Numbered from the stretch's first letter, positions 56,301 through 64,000 are shown. The stretch is 64,000 nucleotides of DNA from SZAS-103 sp038234715 (GCA_038234715.1 JBBQTD010000002.1:1-64000), one strand, 5' to 3'. Made by a program: numbers and translations. The notes: generated from the sequence alone by a model not told the origin.

Positions 56301-56682
56301 TGCATTCGAGCTGATCCGTGGACTCAACGGCGTCAGCGACCATGGAATCGCCGGCACCTTGAGTGGCGTGTCACACGCCGGATGGAATGGTGAGAGTTGG
56401 CAACTCGATGTTGCTGCCCTCGATGCGGGCCTGCAGATGGCCGTACTGTACGGGCAGCGCATGCTCGGTGGGCCCAACCTACCAACCGGCATTGACCAGA
56501 TCCGCACATTTGGCGCAACCCCTAGCGTCGGTTTGCTCAACGCGACCGCTTTCCGACGCGCGCTCGGACCATCGTCGATGACCACCGACATCGTGTTCAC
56601 CAATGATCGCGGGCGACGCGTTGCCGAACTGCTGGGTGTGCACAACCATGCACTCGGTACTCCAGCACAGGGCCGGACCTGA
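50395..56682 (+). CDS. pfaA: PfaA-like multidomain lipid synthase, KS-AT-ACP-ACP-KR-DH
   Basis: 2095 residues if GTG 50395 is used, which overlaps the pfaD stop and has CGAGG upstream; ATG 50473 lacks a ribosome site but starts right at the KS. Cytosolic iterative synthase. Domains: KS about 36-495 (active Cys235 in DAACASALSA, then HGTGTKAGD and GHTKAAAG), AT 599-912 (PGQGSQFPGMG, nucleophile Ser in GHSFGE), Pro-rich linker, two ACPs 1135-1312 with pantetheine Ser1173 and Ser1270 in LGIDSIKRVEIL, KR 1542-1765 (VPGGARGVTAACLV, catalytic Tyr in SDYAMANEV), and C-terminal dehydratase-like hot dog 1829-2042 (SHAYLEGHAINGQPVLPLVL, LDAGLQMAV). The two ACPs are nearly identical, 97 residues apart, pointing to recent duplication or homogenisation. 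Known PfaA proteins carry two to nine ACPs. The product is not deducible. Confidence 0.94.
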   Translation: MNNREPHLASSRIPSEGATQGAIESTMSSNPNQQPIAIVGVSALFPGSTDATGFWRDILEGRDLITDVPADHWLVDDYYDPDPSAPDKTYARRGGFLDPVGFDALGFGVPPSSLPATDTSQLLALILAQTVLQDAAREQFEHMDRSRISVILGVTSAQELLFSMVSRLQRPVWVKALRESGLPEDEVQAACERIAAHYVPWQESSFPGLLGNVVAGRIANRLNLGGTNCVTDAACASALSAMSMAISELQLGNSDLVISGGVDTLNDIFMYMCFSKTPALSPSGDCRPFSDKADGTMLGEGLGMMALKRLADAESDGDRIYAVIRGIGSSSDGRAKSVYAPVPEGQAQALRRAYTLAGYSPDTVELVEAHGTGTKAGDVAEFEGLRQVFDAGASARRQWCALGSVKSQIGHTKAAAGAAGLFKAVMALHHKVLPPSIKIDAPNPKLDIERSPFYLNTKTRPWICGSAHPRRASVSAFGFGGSNFHVALEEYQGKAPSAERLPAHRHDLVVLAAQDSFSLAQQARAMAAEDASLTLLARRSQRQFKTGAPARLAIVAGDTAQLRSRLLAAAQRIEELPGESFTSPDGTTCGFGVDKGKLAMLFPGQGSQFPGMGADLAVHFPLARSTWDRAADLSLDSGTSLHDIVFPRPRFDAESTRHDMARLTQTQWAQPAIGAASVSMLAVIADCGIRADMVGGHSFGELVALHAAGVVSEADLLRVARRRGELMADIDVPGAMTALAMPVDEARELIARFDASVVIANDNAPRQVVVSGALDAIVAFEASLSSLDVAFRRLPVASGFHSSVVAGCSEAFAGFLSGIDFATPDMPVYANASAAPHIAQASALRGALAAQIAQPVRFVEMIEAMYAAGARTFVEVGPGAVLSGLVGAILGERPHGAIHLDRKNKDGVESLLLAIARLVAIGVNVKLERLFASEREPTPAPTHGRPLTPINGSNVGKPYPPVGGQQALPPPNPPRIAVPTARIENPLHSNPVPTNSPVNAPASLAGGATSPMVSDAWLQAFQDSQQQLADTHLAFQRSMFESHTAYLQVTESALAGLAAIAGGPTPAHSSSRAVERPSAMPAAIQVVATPTMQHMPGVATETISTAASSSVENEGNRAMPLVAAAQAPVVPAAVTPDIDLTSLMLQIVAEKTGYPVDMLDLGMDLEGDLGIDSIKRVEILAAVDERAAGLPRLDRSQMSALHTLAEIVDYMQGQHAGETAIAEPAAVKAEALPTFDLTALMLQVVAEKTGYPIDMLELGMDLEGDLGIDSIKRVEILAAVDERAQGLPRIDRSQLGALHTLAEIVDYLQGRQSRAVVDSVPQTTHAGASVSAIAPIAALGRFRLELIPAPAAGMAQPGLLGEEEVWITGCAVLGEHLAAELRNRRVNARCIDRLPAGANACIYVGGLREVAGVDEAIAINHEAFDIARALATRLETERGLFVTVQDTGGAFGLDEMDPLRAWLAGLPALVKTAALEWPHASLKAIDLAIGLRAPQAIAIALADELLEGGGEIEVALPMAGGRYTLRSVAEPVVAGSPVIAAGDVVLVPGGARGVTAACLVEWARQCKARFVLLGRTALVDEPAACAGVVDEGALKRALLDQARSRGLSPTPAELLVEVRAVQANREIRSTLDAIANAGAKARYEAVDVANSAALAETVARVRREWGPICGLVHAAGVLADKRIADKTDAQFDHVFNTKVAGLRALLDATRDDRLKLLCVFSSVSARCGNPGQSDYAMANEVLAKVAWAESRRSPGLVAKSLGWGPWEGGMVTPHLRERFAELGVPMIPLATGARMFAAELSGGQHDQVELVLGGEPRPEALLFEGASERVHELEITVARASHAYLEGHAINGQPVLPLVLAAEWLSRAARSFRPGLPQAALHEIKVLKGIRLDGFENGGDRLTIQATPLPSERGAQMQMLIRDRKGRTNYSARIELLPEPNHSDQPLDALALEPWLGEPIYQDLLFHRGAFELIRGLNGVSDHGIAGTLSGVSHAGWNGESWQLDVAALDAGLQMAVLYGQRMLGGPNLPTGIDQIRTFGATPSVGLLNATAFRRALGPSSMTTDIVFTNDRGRRVAELLGVHNHALGTPAQGRT

Positions 56683-56685
56683 TCG

Positions 56686-59600
56686 ATGCGGTTTGCACCA
56701 ATCGCCATCGTCGGGCGCGCTTGCGTGTTGCCAGGGGCGCTTGGTCCGGCGCAACTCTGGCAACTGGTCGCACAGGGTCGCGACCTGATCGGTTCAGTGC
56801 CTGATGGCCGCTGGCGGATCCACCCTGCACAGGCGATGTGCGGGCCGGGCCAACCGGCCACCGATCGAACGTGGTCCGATGCTGGCGGCTACGTACGCGA
56901 CTTCGAGCAGGTCTGGGATCCGAGTGGATTCGCGATTGCCGCAGGTGAACTCGAAGGCCTCGACCCCCTCGTGGCATGGACCCTGCATTGCGCGCGCGAA
57001 GCCAGGCGCGAATGCAAGGCCGCTGACGACACGCGCACTGGCGCGGTATTTGGCAACCTCGGATTCCCGTCGGCAAGCATGGCTGCCTACGCGCAAGGCG
57101 TCTGGCTCGATGCACCCACCGGCGATCCGCGCAACCGCTTCATGAGCTCCGGAACGGCGGAGCTGTTGCGTCGCGCGCTGAAGCTCGATGTCGGCAGCTT
57201 CTGCCTGGACGCGGCATGCGCGAGTTCGCTCTACGCGATCAAGCTGGCATGCGATCAGTTGCAGGAAGGATCTGCCGACCTGATGCTCGCCGGCGCTGTC
57301 CAGGGCGCGGACGATCTGTTCCTGCACGTCGGCTTTTGCGCACTCAGCGCGCTCAGCCGCAGTGGTCGTTCGCGACCATTCCATCGCGACGCCGACGGTC
57401 TGGTTCCTGCTGAAGGCGCTGCATTCGTCGCGCTCAAACGACTGGCCGACGCGCGCCGCGACGGCGACACCATCCACGGCGTGATCCGCGGCATCGGGCT
57501 GTCGAACGATGGACGTGGCAAGGGCCTGCTCGCTCCTGCCGAGGAAGGCCAGCAACGCGCCATGCGCGCCGCATATGCTGCCGCCGGATTCGGTCCGGAG
57601 CAGGTCTCCCTGCTTGAATGCCATGCCACAGGCACGCCGGTTGGCGATGCCACCGAACTTGCGAGTACGGGCGCCGTATTCGCCGGATGCGACTCTGTGC
57701 CGATCGGTTCGCTGAAGTCCAATCTTGGCCACTTGATCACGACCGCTGGCGCCGCTGGCCTGATCAAGGTGCTCGAGGCGATGCGCCACGCCCAGCGTCC
57801 GCCGACCCTGCACGTTGATGCAGCGAATCCTGCACTGGCAGGCCTGCCATTCCGGTTGCTGGACCAGCTCGAGCCGTGGCCCGCGGATGCACCGCGCATT
57901 GCCGCGATTTCCGCCTTTGGGTTCGGGGGCAACAATGCGCATCTGATTGTGTCCGAAGACGATCCGGGCATCGACGACGCCAGCTCTGCGGATTCATCAG
58001 TCGTCGGTCCACCAGTCGTCCATCCAGCCGTGCCGATGGCGATCGTCGGACTCGGCACCATCATCGCCAGCGCTGGCAACAGGACCGAATTCCGCGATGC
58101 TTTGTTTTCCGGACGAAGCCTTCTTGACGACCGCGGAGAAGGCAGGGCCGAGGCCATCGCGCTGGACCTCGATGGCCTGCGCTTTCCGCCACGCGATCTT
58201 GCGCAGACGCTGCCACAGCAACTTGCCATCCTGCAGGCCAGTCGCGAGGCACTTGCCGAGGTCGGCCCGCTTGCGCGCGAGCGCACCGGCGTCTTCATCG
58301 GCATCGAGCCCGATCCTGAAATCGCCCGCTATGGCGTGCGCTGGCGACTCGCGCAACCAACCGTTGACGACATGTGGCTGGCGCAGGCTCGCGCCGCAGT
58401 AACGCCTGCATTGGAGGCTGCGGCCGTCGTCGGCAGCATGCCGAACATCCCGGCGAACCGGCTGAGTTCGCAATTCGATTTCGCCGGACCGGCGTTTACC
58501 GTGCAGGCCGGCGCAGCTTCTGGTCTGGTTGCATTGCGCATTGCCGCACGCGCATTGGCGCGCGGCGAAATCGACGCTGCACTGGTGGGCGCGGTCGACC
58601 TGAGTTGCGAGCCCGTGCATCGCAGTGCCAGTGAACGGATACCCGGCGATGCCGCAGTCAGCCTGGTCATCCGGCGCCTCGCCGATGCCCAGCGTGACGG
58701 CGATCGCATCCTTGCAAGTTTCGAGTTCAACACCGAACCAGCGACGCACGCGCAAGCAGGCTTGCGTCTGGGTGATGCAGAAGGATGCATCGACCTTGGG
58801 TCGCGATTCGGCACGGCCTTCGCAGCAAGTGGACTCGTGCATGTCGCCGCAGCCGCATCGTGCCTGCGTCAGCGTTGCACACTCGACGGCGAACCCTGTC
58901 TCGACCCTGCACCGATGCAAGCCGACGTTAGCTTCGACGGAATCGATGGCGTGATGCTCACCGCGGTGACCGACATGCAGCGGATTGCGGTTGCCACTGC
59001 GGCTCGAATGCGCTGTTTCGCTGGCGCCGACAAGGCGGCCGTGATTGCGGCACTTGAAGCTGGAAGCGAAAGCGTCGATGGAACCGCTCGGCTGGTCCTG
59101 GTGACCGCGGATGCGCAATTTGAAGGGACGCGCGAGCGCGCACTCGCGCACCTGCGACAAGGTGCGCCAGCAGGTGCGGGCGTGCATTTTTGCGAGCGGC
59201 CGATTGGAGGCGAACTTGCATTCGTGTTTGCCGGAGCCGGTGCGTCGTACCACGGAATGGGGCGCGCGTTGCTGCAGCACTTCCCGCAATTGCGCGACCG
59301 CCTCGCTGAGCGCAGCCAGCGGCTGCCCATGGCATTGGCATGGGCGTTCGGGGACGACATGCGACACCCCGATGCACTGGAGCAACTCTGGGGCGCGTCG
59401 GCGCTGTCGCAATTGCATCTCGAGCTGAGCCAGGGCCTGCTTGGACTCAAGGCCGATGCATGGCTGGGGTGCTCGTCGGGGGAAACCAATGCGCTGATTG
59501 CATCAGGGGCGTGGGGCGATCCCGATGCGCTGATGGCCGATATGGAAAGCTCCGGGCTGGTGACCCATGCGCTTGGCGGGGAATTCGCAGCGGTCGCGCG

Positions 59601-62600
59601 CGCGTGGAACCGTCCCGTGCGCTGGGCGAGCTGGACCGTACTGGCGCCGCTTGCCGAAGTACGTGCGGCCATCGGGGGTGTTCCTCGCGTGCATATCGCG
59701 ATCATCAACAGTGCGCAGGATTGCCTTGTCGCGGGTGATGAAGACAGTTGCGCAACGGTTGTCGCGCGCATTGGAGAGAGCCGTTGCCTGCGCCTGATCT
59801 ATCCCCTCGCCGTGCACGTGCCTGAGCTCGACCAGGTCGCCGATGCATGGTTGCGACTGCACCGCCGATCAACGACGGTACCGACGGGTCGCGTGTATTC
59901 CAACGCATTCGGCCGCGCCTACAAGCCCGATACCGAAACCTGCGCGCGAGCGATCCTCGAACAGGCCAACTGCACCCTCGACCTGCGCCCAGCCGTGCTC
60001 GCAGCCTGGGACGATGGCGTCCGTGTGTTCGTCGAACACGGGCCAGGCGGCGCATACGGTCGTGCGATCCGAAGCATCCTCGGCGAGCGCGAAGCGCTGG
60101 TGGTCAGCCTCGACCGGAAAGGCCAGGGCATCGATGCGCTCTTGAATGCGGTCGCGGCGTTGCTTGCCGCGGGGGTCGCGGTGCGGCACGCGATCTTCGA
60201 ACCTGCTGTCACACGCCATCCAACGGCAACATCGCGCAAGCGGGTCCAGCGTTTCACGGCGCATCCACCCGCAATCGTCATTCCCCCGCGCAAGGTCACG
60301 ACTTCCGCGGTCAACGCCGGATGGCAGACGATGCGTCCTGCTCCCACGCTTCCATCCGTGCTGGACGACTGCGGGCCGGATAGGATCAGGCCGGATGCCA
60401 TCGGCCCGGACGCATGGACCGCTCGGCGCTCAGCGATTCCGATGCAGTTGCATCCTGCTGCCACACCCGCGCGCAATTCCGCGATCGCTGCGGCAACACA
60501 TCCAGTGTTGGGCGTGTACCAGCACCAGTTGGCACGCCTGGCGCAGACGCAACAGGCATTTGCGACGCAGCAGGCGCAGTTGCACCAGCGCTACATGTCG
60601 ATGCGCCAGTCCTCGATGCAGCTGTTGCTGCAGGCGACAGGCAACGCGCGGATGCACGCGCCTGGCGTGCTCGAGCGCGCGCGCGAAACTGTGGCTGGTG
60701 TTTCATCGCAGCGCGCACGACCTGCGTTGTCGATCGTCGCACCTGCGACGCCTGGTTCGCCGGAGAAGCCCGCGCCGGCCTTGGCGTCGACCATCGGACC
60801 GCACAGGCCTGCAGGGCCACGCTTCAACCGGCAGCAACTCGAAGTGCACTCCGACGGTCGCATTTCGGAACTGTTTGGCCCCGCGTTTGCAGGCCAGGAC
60901 CAGCATCTGCGACAGGTGCGGATGCCGCGCCCACCGTTGTTGCTGGCCGATCGCGTGAGCGGCCTGCGCGCCGAACCCGACAGCATGGGGAAAGGCGTGA
61001 TCTGGACCGAGACGGATGTCGGCTGGGACCACGACTACCTGCACGTTGGCCATTTGCCTGCAGGCATCCTGATCGAGTCCGGGCAAGCCGACCTGATGCT
61101 GATCTCGTACCTCGGCGTGGATCGCTTGAACAAGGGTGAGCGTGTCTATCGACTGCTCGGCTGCGAGCTGACCTACCACGGCGATCTTCCAGCTGCCGGA
61201 GACACCCTGCGGTTCGAGATCGAGCTCGATGGCCATGCCGCGCAGGGCGACGTACGCCTGATGTTCTTCCACTACGACTGCTGGAACGGCGAACGCCGGC
61301 AACTCTCCGTGCGCGCGGGACAGGCAGGATTCTTCACCGATGCCGAACTCGCCGGGTCGGCTGGTTGTCTGTGGAGTCCCGAACTGCAGGAGGTCGTCGC
61401 GAATCCGCGGCTGGATGCGCCCGCGGTCGCCAGCGTACCGGCGCGACTTGAGCGCCATCACCTTGAGGCACTCACGGCCAACGACGGCTACGGATGCTTC
61501 GGCGCAGGGTTCGAATATTTGCAAACGCACACGCGCACGCCCGGGCTGCAGGGCGGCCGCATGCTGCTGCTCGACCGCGTGACGGAAGTCGATTCCATCG
61601 GTGGGCCTTGGGGTCGCGGCTACCTTCGCGCAGAGCTTGATATCGATCCGCAGCAATGGTTCTTCGATGGGCATTTCAAGAACGATCCGTGCATGCCAGG
61701 CACGTTGATGTTCGAAGGCTGCCTGCAGGCGATGGCGGTGTACCTCGCAGCGCAGGGACACACCCTGGAACGCGATGGCTGGCGCTTCCAGCCAGTGCCT
61801 GAACTTCCCTACCAGTTGCAATGCCGCGGACAGGTCACGCCTCGTTCGCGCCTGCTGGTGACCGAGGTGTTCGTCGAAGAGATCATCGCCGGCCCGATGC
61901 CGACCGTGTACGCCGACCTGCTGTGCACTGTCGATGGCCTGAAGGCATTCCATGCGCGGCGCGTAGCGCTGCAACTGGTACCCGCCTGGCCCCTCTCGGA
62001 CATCCATGGCGCTATCCCACCCTCGCAGACAGCGTCCGATACACACGCGGTCGCCGTCGTCGATGGCTTCGCATTCGACCAGAAGAGCTTGCTGGCCTGC
62101 GCCATCGGCCGGCCTTCGGAAGCGTTCGGTCCGATGTACCAGCGCTTCGATGGCACGCAACGCGTCGCCCGCTTGCCAGGTCCACCCTACCTGTTCATGA
62201 GCCGCATCGTCGAAATCAACGGGCCGATTGGCGTGATGAAAGCCGGTGGGCGTGCGCGGGTCGAATACGACGTTCCAGGCGATGCGTGGTACTTCGACCA
62301 CAACGGCTGCCGGACGATGCCGTTTGCGGTCTTGCTTGAAGCCGCGCTGCAACCCTGTGGATGGTTGTCGAGCTACGTCGGCTCGACATTGACTGAAGAA
62401 GGCGAGCTCGGATTTCGCAATCTCGACGGCGAAGGACGGATGCTCGCCGAGTTGCACGACGATTGCGGCACGCTCACAACAGAAGTGGAGCTGACCAAGG
62501 TCTCCGCGACCGGTGGCATGATCATCGAGAATTTCGCGGTGCGCTGTTTCCTTGGAGCGCGCGAGGTGTATCGGCTGGACACGGTGTTCGGGTTCTTCCC

Positions 62601-63204
62601 GCCTGCCACGCTGGCGATACAGGCCGGACTCAGCGCGAGTCCGGAACAACGTGAACTACTCGAACGCGAGAGCAATGTCCTGATTGAGCTCGCATCGCCG
62701 TCGGACGATGCACTTGCACCGCAGCGACCGAAGATTGCCAATGGAATGTTGCTGATGCTCGATCGCGTCGATGGCTTCTGGCCCGGCGCAGGCGCTGCAG
62801 GATTGGGCCAGTTGCGTGCGGTGAAGGACATCGACTGCAGCGCGTGGTTCTTCAAGGCGCATTTTTTCCAGGATCCCGTCCAGCCCGGATCGCTCGGCAC
62901 CGAGGCGATGATCCAGGCCCTGCAGTTCTTCATGTTGCACACCGGCATGGATCGCGGCATCGCCGATGCGCATTTCGAACCCATCGCACTCGGGCTGCCA
63001 CACCGCTGGAAATACCGCGGCCAAGTGTTGCCGCAGCATCAGCAAGTGCATACCACTCTGGAGGTCACCGAGATCGGACGCGATGCCAGCAGCGCGTATG
63101 CACTGGCCAATGCCAGCTTGTGGGCGGATGGCCGACGGATTTACGAATTCAACGGCCTCGGCATGCGCATCGTCGCCGGGCCGCCCACCGGGCGCTTCGA
63201 CTGA
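56686..63204 (+). CDS. pfaC: PfaC-like synthase, KS-CLF-AT-DH-DH
   Basis: 2172 residues from ATG 56686, three bases after the pfaA stop. Domains: KS 4-425 (Cys178 in DAACASSLYA, HATGTPVGD, GHLITTAG), chain-length factor 449-685, where the KS Cys region reads VQAGAASGL and the nucleophile is absent, AT 844-1155 (FAGAGASYHGMG, GCSSGE nucleophile, VFVEHGPGGAY), a Pro/Arg/Gln-rich linker to 1380, then four hot-dog folds forming two FabA-like dehydratase/isomerase units: 1382-1768 with GHFKNDPCMPGTLM and 1789-2168 with AHFFQDPVQPGSLG. The partner hot dogs hold GHLPAGILIESGQA and DHNGCRTMPFAVLLEAAL. FabA-type units create cis double bonds by dehydration and isomerisation. There is no C-terminal acyltransferase (AGPAT), unlike the myxobacterial Pfa3. 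Confidence 0.94.
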   Translation: MRFAPIAIVGRACVLPGALGPAQLWQLVAQGRDLIGSVPDGRWRIHPAQAMCGPGQPATDRTWSDAGGYVRDFEQVWDPSGFAIAAGELEGLDPLVAWTLHCAREARRECKAADDTRTGAVFGNLGFPSASMAAYAQGVWLDAPTGDPRNRFMSSGTAELLRRALKLDVGSFCLDAACASSLYAIKLACDQLQEGSADLMLAGAVQGADDLFLHVGFCALSALSRSGRSRPFHRDADGLVPAEGAAFVALKRLADARRDGDTIHGVIRGIGLSNDGRGKGLLAPAEEGQQRAMRAAYAAAGFGPEQVSLLECHATGTPVGDATELASTGAVFAGCDSVPIGSLKSNLGHLITTAGAAGLIKVLEAMRHAQRPPTLHVDAANPALAGLPFRLLDQLEPWPADAPRIAAISAFGFGGNNAHLIVSEDDPGIDDASSADSSVVGPPVVHPAVPMAIVGLGTIIASAGNRTEFRDALFSGRSLLDDRGEGRAEAIALDLDGLRFPPRDLAQTLPQQLAILQASREALAEVGPLARERTGVFIGIEPDPEIARYGVRWRLAQPTVDDMWLAQARAAVTPALEAAAVVGSMPNIPANRLSSQFDFAGPAFTVQAGAASGLVALRIAARALARGEIDAALVGAVDLSCEPVHRSASERIPGDAAVSLVIRRLADAQRDGDRILASFEFNTEPATHAQAGLRLGDAEGCIDLGSRFGTAFAASGLVHVAAAASCLRQRCTLDGEPCLDPAPMQADVSFDGIDGVMLTAVTDMQRIAVATAARMRCFAGADKAAVIAALEAGSESVDGTARLVLVTADAQFEGTRERALAHLRQGAPAGAGVHFCERPIGGELAFVFAGAGASYHGMGRALLQHFPQLRDRLAERSQRLPMALAWAFGDDMRHPDALEQLWGASALSQLHLELSQGLLGLKADAWLGCSSGETNALIASGAWGDPDALMADMESSGLVTHALGGEFAAVARAWNRPVRWASWTVLAPLAEVRAAIGGVPRVHIAIINSAQDCLVAGDEDSCATVVARIGESRCLRLIYPLAVHVPELDQVADAWLRLHRRSTTVPTGRVYSNAFGRAYKPDTETCARAILEQANCTLDLRPAVLAAWDDGVRVFVEHGPGGAYGRAIRSILGEREALVVSLDRKGQGIDALLNAVAALLAAGVAVRHAIFEPAVTRHPTATSRKRVQRFTAHPPAIVIPPRKVTTSAVNAGWQTMRPAPTLPSVLDDCGPDRIRPDAIGPDAWTARRSAIPMQLHPAATPARNSAIAAATHPVLGVYQHQLARLAQTQQAFATQQAQLHQRYMSMRQSSMQLLLQATGNARMHAPGVLERARETVAGVSSQRARPALSIVAPATPGSPEKPAPALASTIGPHRPAGPRFNRQQLEVHSDGRISELFGPAFAGQDQHLRQVRMPRPPLLLADRVSGLRAEPDSMGKGVIWTETDVGWDHDYLHVGHLPAGILIESGQADLMLISYLGVDRLNKGERVYRLLGCELTYHGDLPAAGDTLRFEIELDGHAAQGDVRLMFFHYDCWNGERRQLSVRAGQAGFFTDAELAGSAGCLWSPELQEVVANPRLDAPAVASVPARLERHHLEALTANDGYGCFGAGFEYLQTHTRTPGLQGGRMLLLDRVTEVDSIGGPWGRGYLRAELDIDPQQWFFDGHFKNDPCMPGTLMFEGCLQAMAVYLAAQGHTLERDGWRFQPVPELPYQLQCRGQVTPRSRLLVTEVFVEEIIAGPMPTVYADLLCTVDGLKAFHARRVALQLVPAWPLSDIHGAIPPSQTASDTHAVAVVDGFAFDQKSLLACAIGRPSEAFGPMYQRFDGTQRVARLPGPPYLFMSRIVEINGPIGVMKAGGRARVEYDVPGDAWYFDHNGCRTMPFAVLLEAALQPCGWLSSYVGSTLTEEGELGFRNLDGEGRMLAELHDDCGTLTTEVELTKVSATGGMIIENFAVRCFLGAREVYRLDTVFGFFPPATLAIQAGLSASPEQRELLERESNVLIELASPSDDALAPQRPKIANGMLLMLDRVDGFWPGAGAAGLGQLRAVKDIDCSAWFFKAHFFQDPVQPGSLGTEAMIQALQFFMLHTGMDRGIADAHFEPIALGLPHRWKYRGQVLPQHQQVHTTLEVTEIGRDASSAYALANASLWADGRRIYEFNGLGMRIVAGPPTGRFD

Positions 63205-63208
63205 GCGC

Positions 63209-63874
63209 ATGGTGTCCGCTGTCGCCCACATCGCGATCGCACGGCTCGCGCACGCAATCGCAGAGATGCCGGCGGACCCCACGCATTGGTTGTCGACAAG
63301 CGAACAGGTGCGACTTGCGCAGATGCGCTCGCCAGCGCGGCGCGAGCAATACCTCGCTGGCCATTGGCTCACGCGCGTGTTGCTGGCGCGCGCATATGGA
63401 GGCCCGCCCGCGCGATGGTGCTTGCTGGAACAAAAAAGCCAACCGCCGCAAGTCGACGGGCATGCCGGCGCGGTGAATGTATCCATTGCGCATGCCGCTG
63501 ACTGGGTCGCCGCCGCAGTCGCCAACGTCGCGATCGGGATCGACCTGGAGCAGCGACCGCGGATCCTGGACGCCGCCATCGAACCCTTGCTGCTGAACGC
63601 CGACGAAGCCACTGGAAGTCTGGATCCCGACGCATTGTTGCAACGCTGGGTCGCCAAGGAAGCCTGGATCAAGCGCAACGGGGGAAGCGCCCTCCCCGCG
63701 CAGATCAGGCAATTGCAACTGCACGCGGTGGCGCGTGAGCACGCGGACGTGCGCATCGACAGCAATGCGGCGTTCCACTTCGGGCTGGCCATCACGCCAG
63801 GTTGCCAGGTGCACCTGCAATGCGACGCGGCATTGATACCAGGCACAGACTATGCGGTTTCCGTAACCGGGTGA
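63209..63874 (+). CDS. 4'-phosphopantetheinyl transferase (Sfp type)
   Basis: 221 residues from ATG 63209, four bases after the pfaC stop. Transfers phosphopantetheine from CoA to the ACP serines of the synthase. The two family motifs are IGIDLEQ (metal-binding Asp and Glu, about residue 110) and RWVAKEAWIKR (about residue 147). The N-terminal half contains SPARREQYLAGHWLTRVLLA, typical of Sfp/EntD-like enzymes, and VNVSIAHAADWVAAAV before motif 1, corresponding to the usual NLSHS. It fills the role of PfaE and completes the operon. The activation partner (the two ACPs of PfaA) is inference from position. Confidence 0.9.
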   Translation: MVSAVAHIAIARLAHAIAEMPADPTHWLSTSEQVRLAQMRSPARREQYLAGHWLTRVLLARAYGGPPARWCLLEQKSQPPQVDGHAGAVNVSIAHAADWVAAAVANVAIGIDLEQRPRILDAAIEPLLLNADEATGSLDPDALLQRWVAKEAWIKRNGGSALPAQIRQLQLHAVAREHADVRIDSNAAFHFGLAITPGCQVHLQCDAALIPGTDYAVSVTG

Positions 63875-63888
63875 ATTTTCGCGTGCCA

Positions 63889-64000
63889 CTATCGTACGCC
63901 GACCAACACCAATCCGCCGTAGCCCAACATCGATCGTTTGTCATCCGGCATTGCGCCAGTGTTACCGGGCATCGCTGCGGCGTCACCATACGGCAAACCG
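63889..64000 (-). CDS. 3' end of a minus-strand gene cut by the right edge
   Basis: Read on the minus strand from the edge, 36 codons are open and end at TAG 63891-63889. The tail (DDKRSMLGYGGLVLVGVR) looks like real protein, with normal codon use. It would be convergent with the phosphopantetheinyl transferase, leaving 14 bp between stops. Too short for assignment. An open plus-strand frame from GTG 63871 (GTGA overlap) covers the same bases and is the alternative, but its translation is rich in His, Cys and Arg and looks unlikely. Confidence 0.35.
   Translation of the reverse strand, partial: GLPYGDAAAMPGNTGAMPDDKRSMLGYGGLVLVGVR

Noticed and set aside
63871..64000. Fifth gene of the synthase operon starting at GTG 63871
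   Set aside because: The GTGA overlap is tempting, but the 43 visible codons are rich in His, Cys and Arg, and the opposite strand gives a more natural protein end.

Overview
The window reads as chromosomal DNA of a high-GC gammaproteobacterium. Gene content suggests Xanthomonadales, most likely Rhodanobacteraceae: a pilU-type pilus ATPase, a DPP-IV-like peptidase, glycoside hydrolase family 9, a propeller-GGDEF sensor and many secreted proteins of unknown function. The taxon is inferred from gene content only. No rRNA, tRNA, insertion sequence, integrase or CRISPR array was seen.

Layout. 0-11.6 kb: a WD/propeller protein cut by the left edge is coupled by 4-bp overlaps to a secreted receiver-like protein and a truncated outer-membrane barrel remnant. 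A full-length barrel paralogue, an amino-acid permease, a zinc-ribbon/CD225 membrane protein, a secreted protein, a RibD/DHFR-like reductase and two unknowns follow. 11.8-12.3 kb: an array of about 23 units of 21 bp built on a palindromic core, then a decayed gene. 13.4-24.9 kb (minus strand): a tightly packed central-carbon cluster, transcribed zwf > HAD hydrolase > tal > pgi > pgm > mgtA > tkt. 25-31.7 kb: an acyl-CoA dehydrogenase, a diguanylate cyclase with a periplasmic propeller sensor, and a glycine-rich protein with a clear terminator. 31.8-34.8 kb (minus): acyl-CoA dehydrogenase > APH-like kinase > histidine phosphatase, a split version of the ACAD10/11 architecture. 35-44 kb: an esterase, small secreted or membrane proteins, a Sel1 repeat protein, lipoproteins, a DPP-IV-like peptidase and pilU. 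44.3-47.7 kb: a GH9 cellulase, a second 21/42-bp array (46234-46506) and a zinc alcohol dehydrogenase.

48-63.9 kb holds the main accessory system: a TetR regulator divergent from a four-gene operon, pfaD-like enoyl reductase, a 2095-residue PfaA-like synthase (KS-AT-ACP-ACP-KR-DH), a 2172-residue PfaC-like synthase (KS-CLF-AT and two double-hot-dog DH modules) and a Sfp-type phosphopantetheinyl transferase. Together these encode all activities expected of an iterative polyunsaturated-fatty-acid or secondary-lipid synthase, with the second AT inside PfaC instead of in a separate PfaB. The product cannot be read from the sequence.

The most unusual non-gene signals are the two 21-bp-periodic, dyad-rich arrays. 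They share a repeat length (two helical turns, seven codons) but not a sequence.
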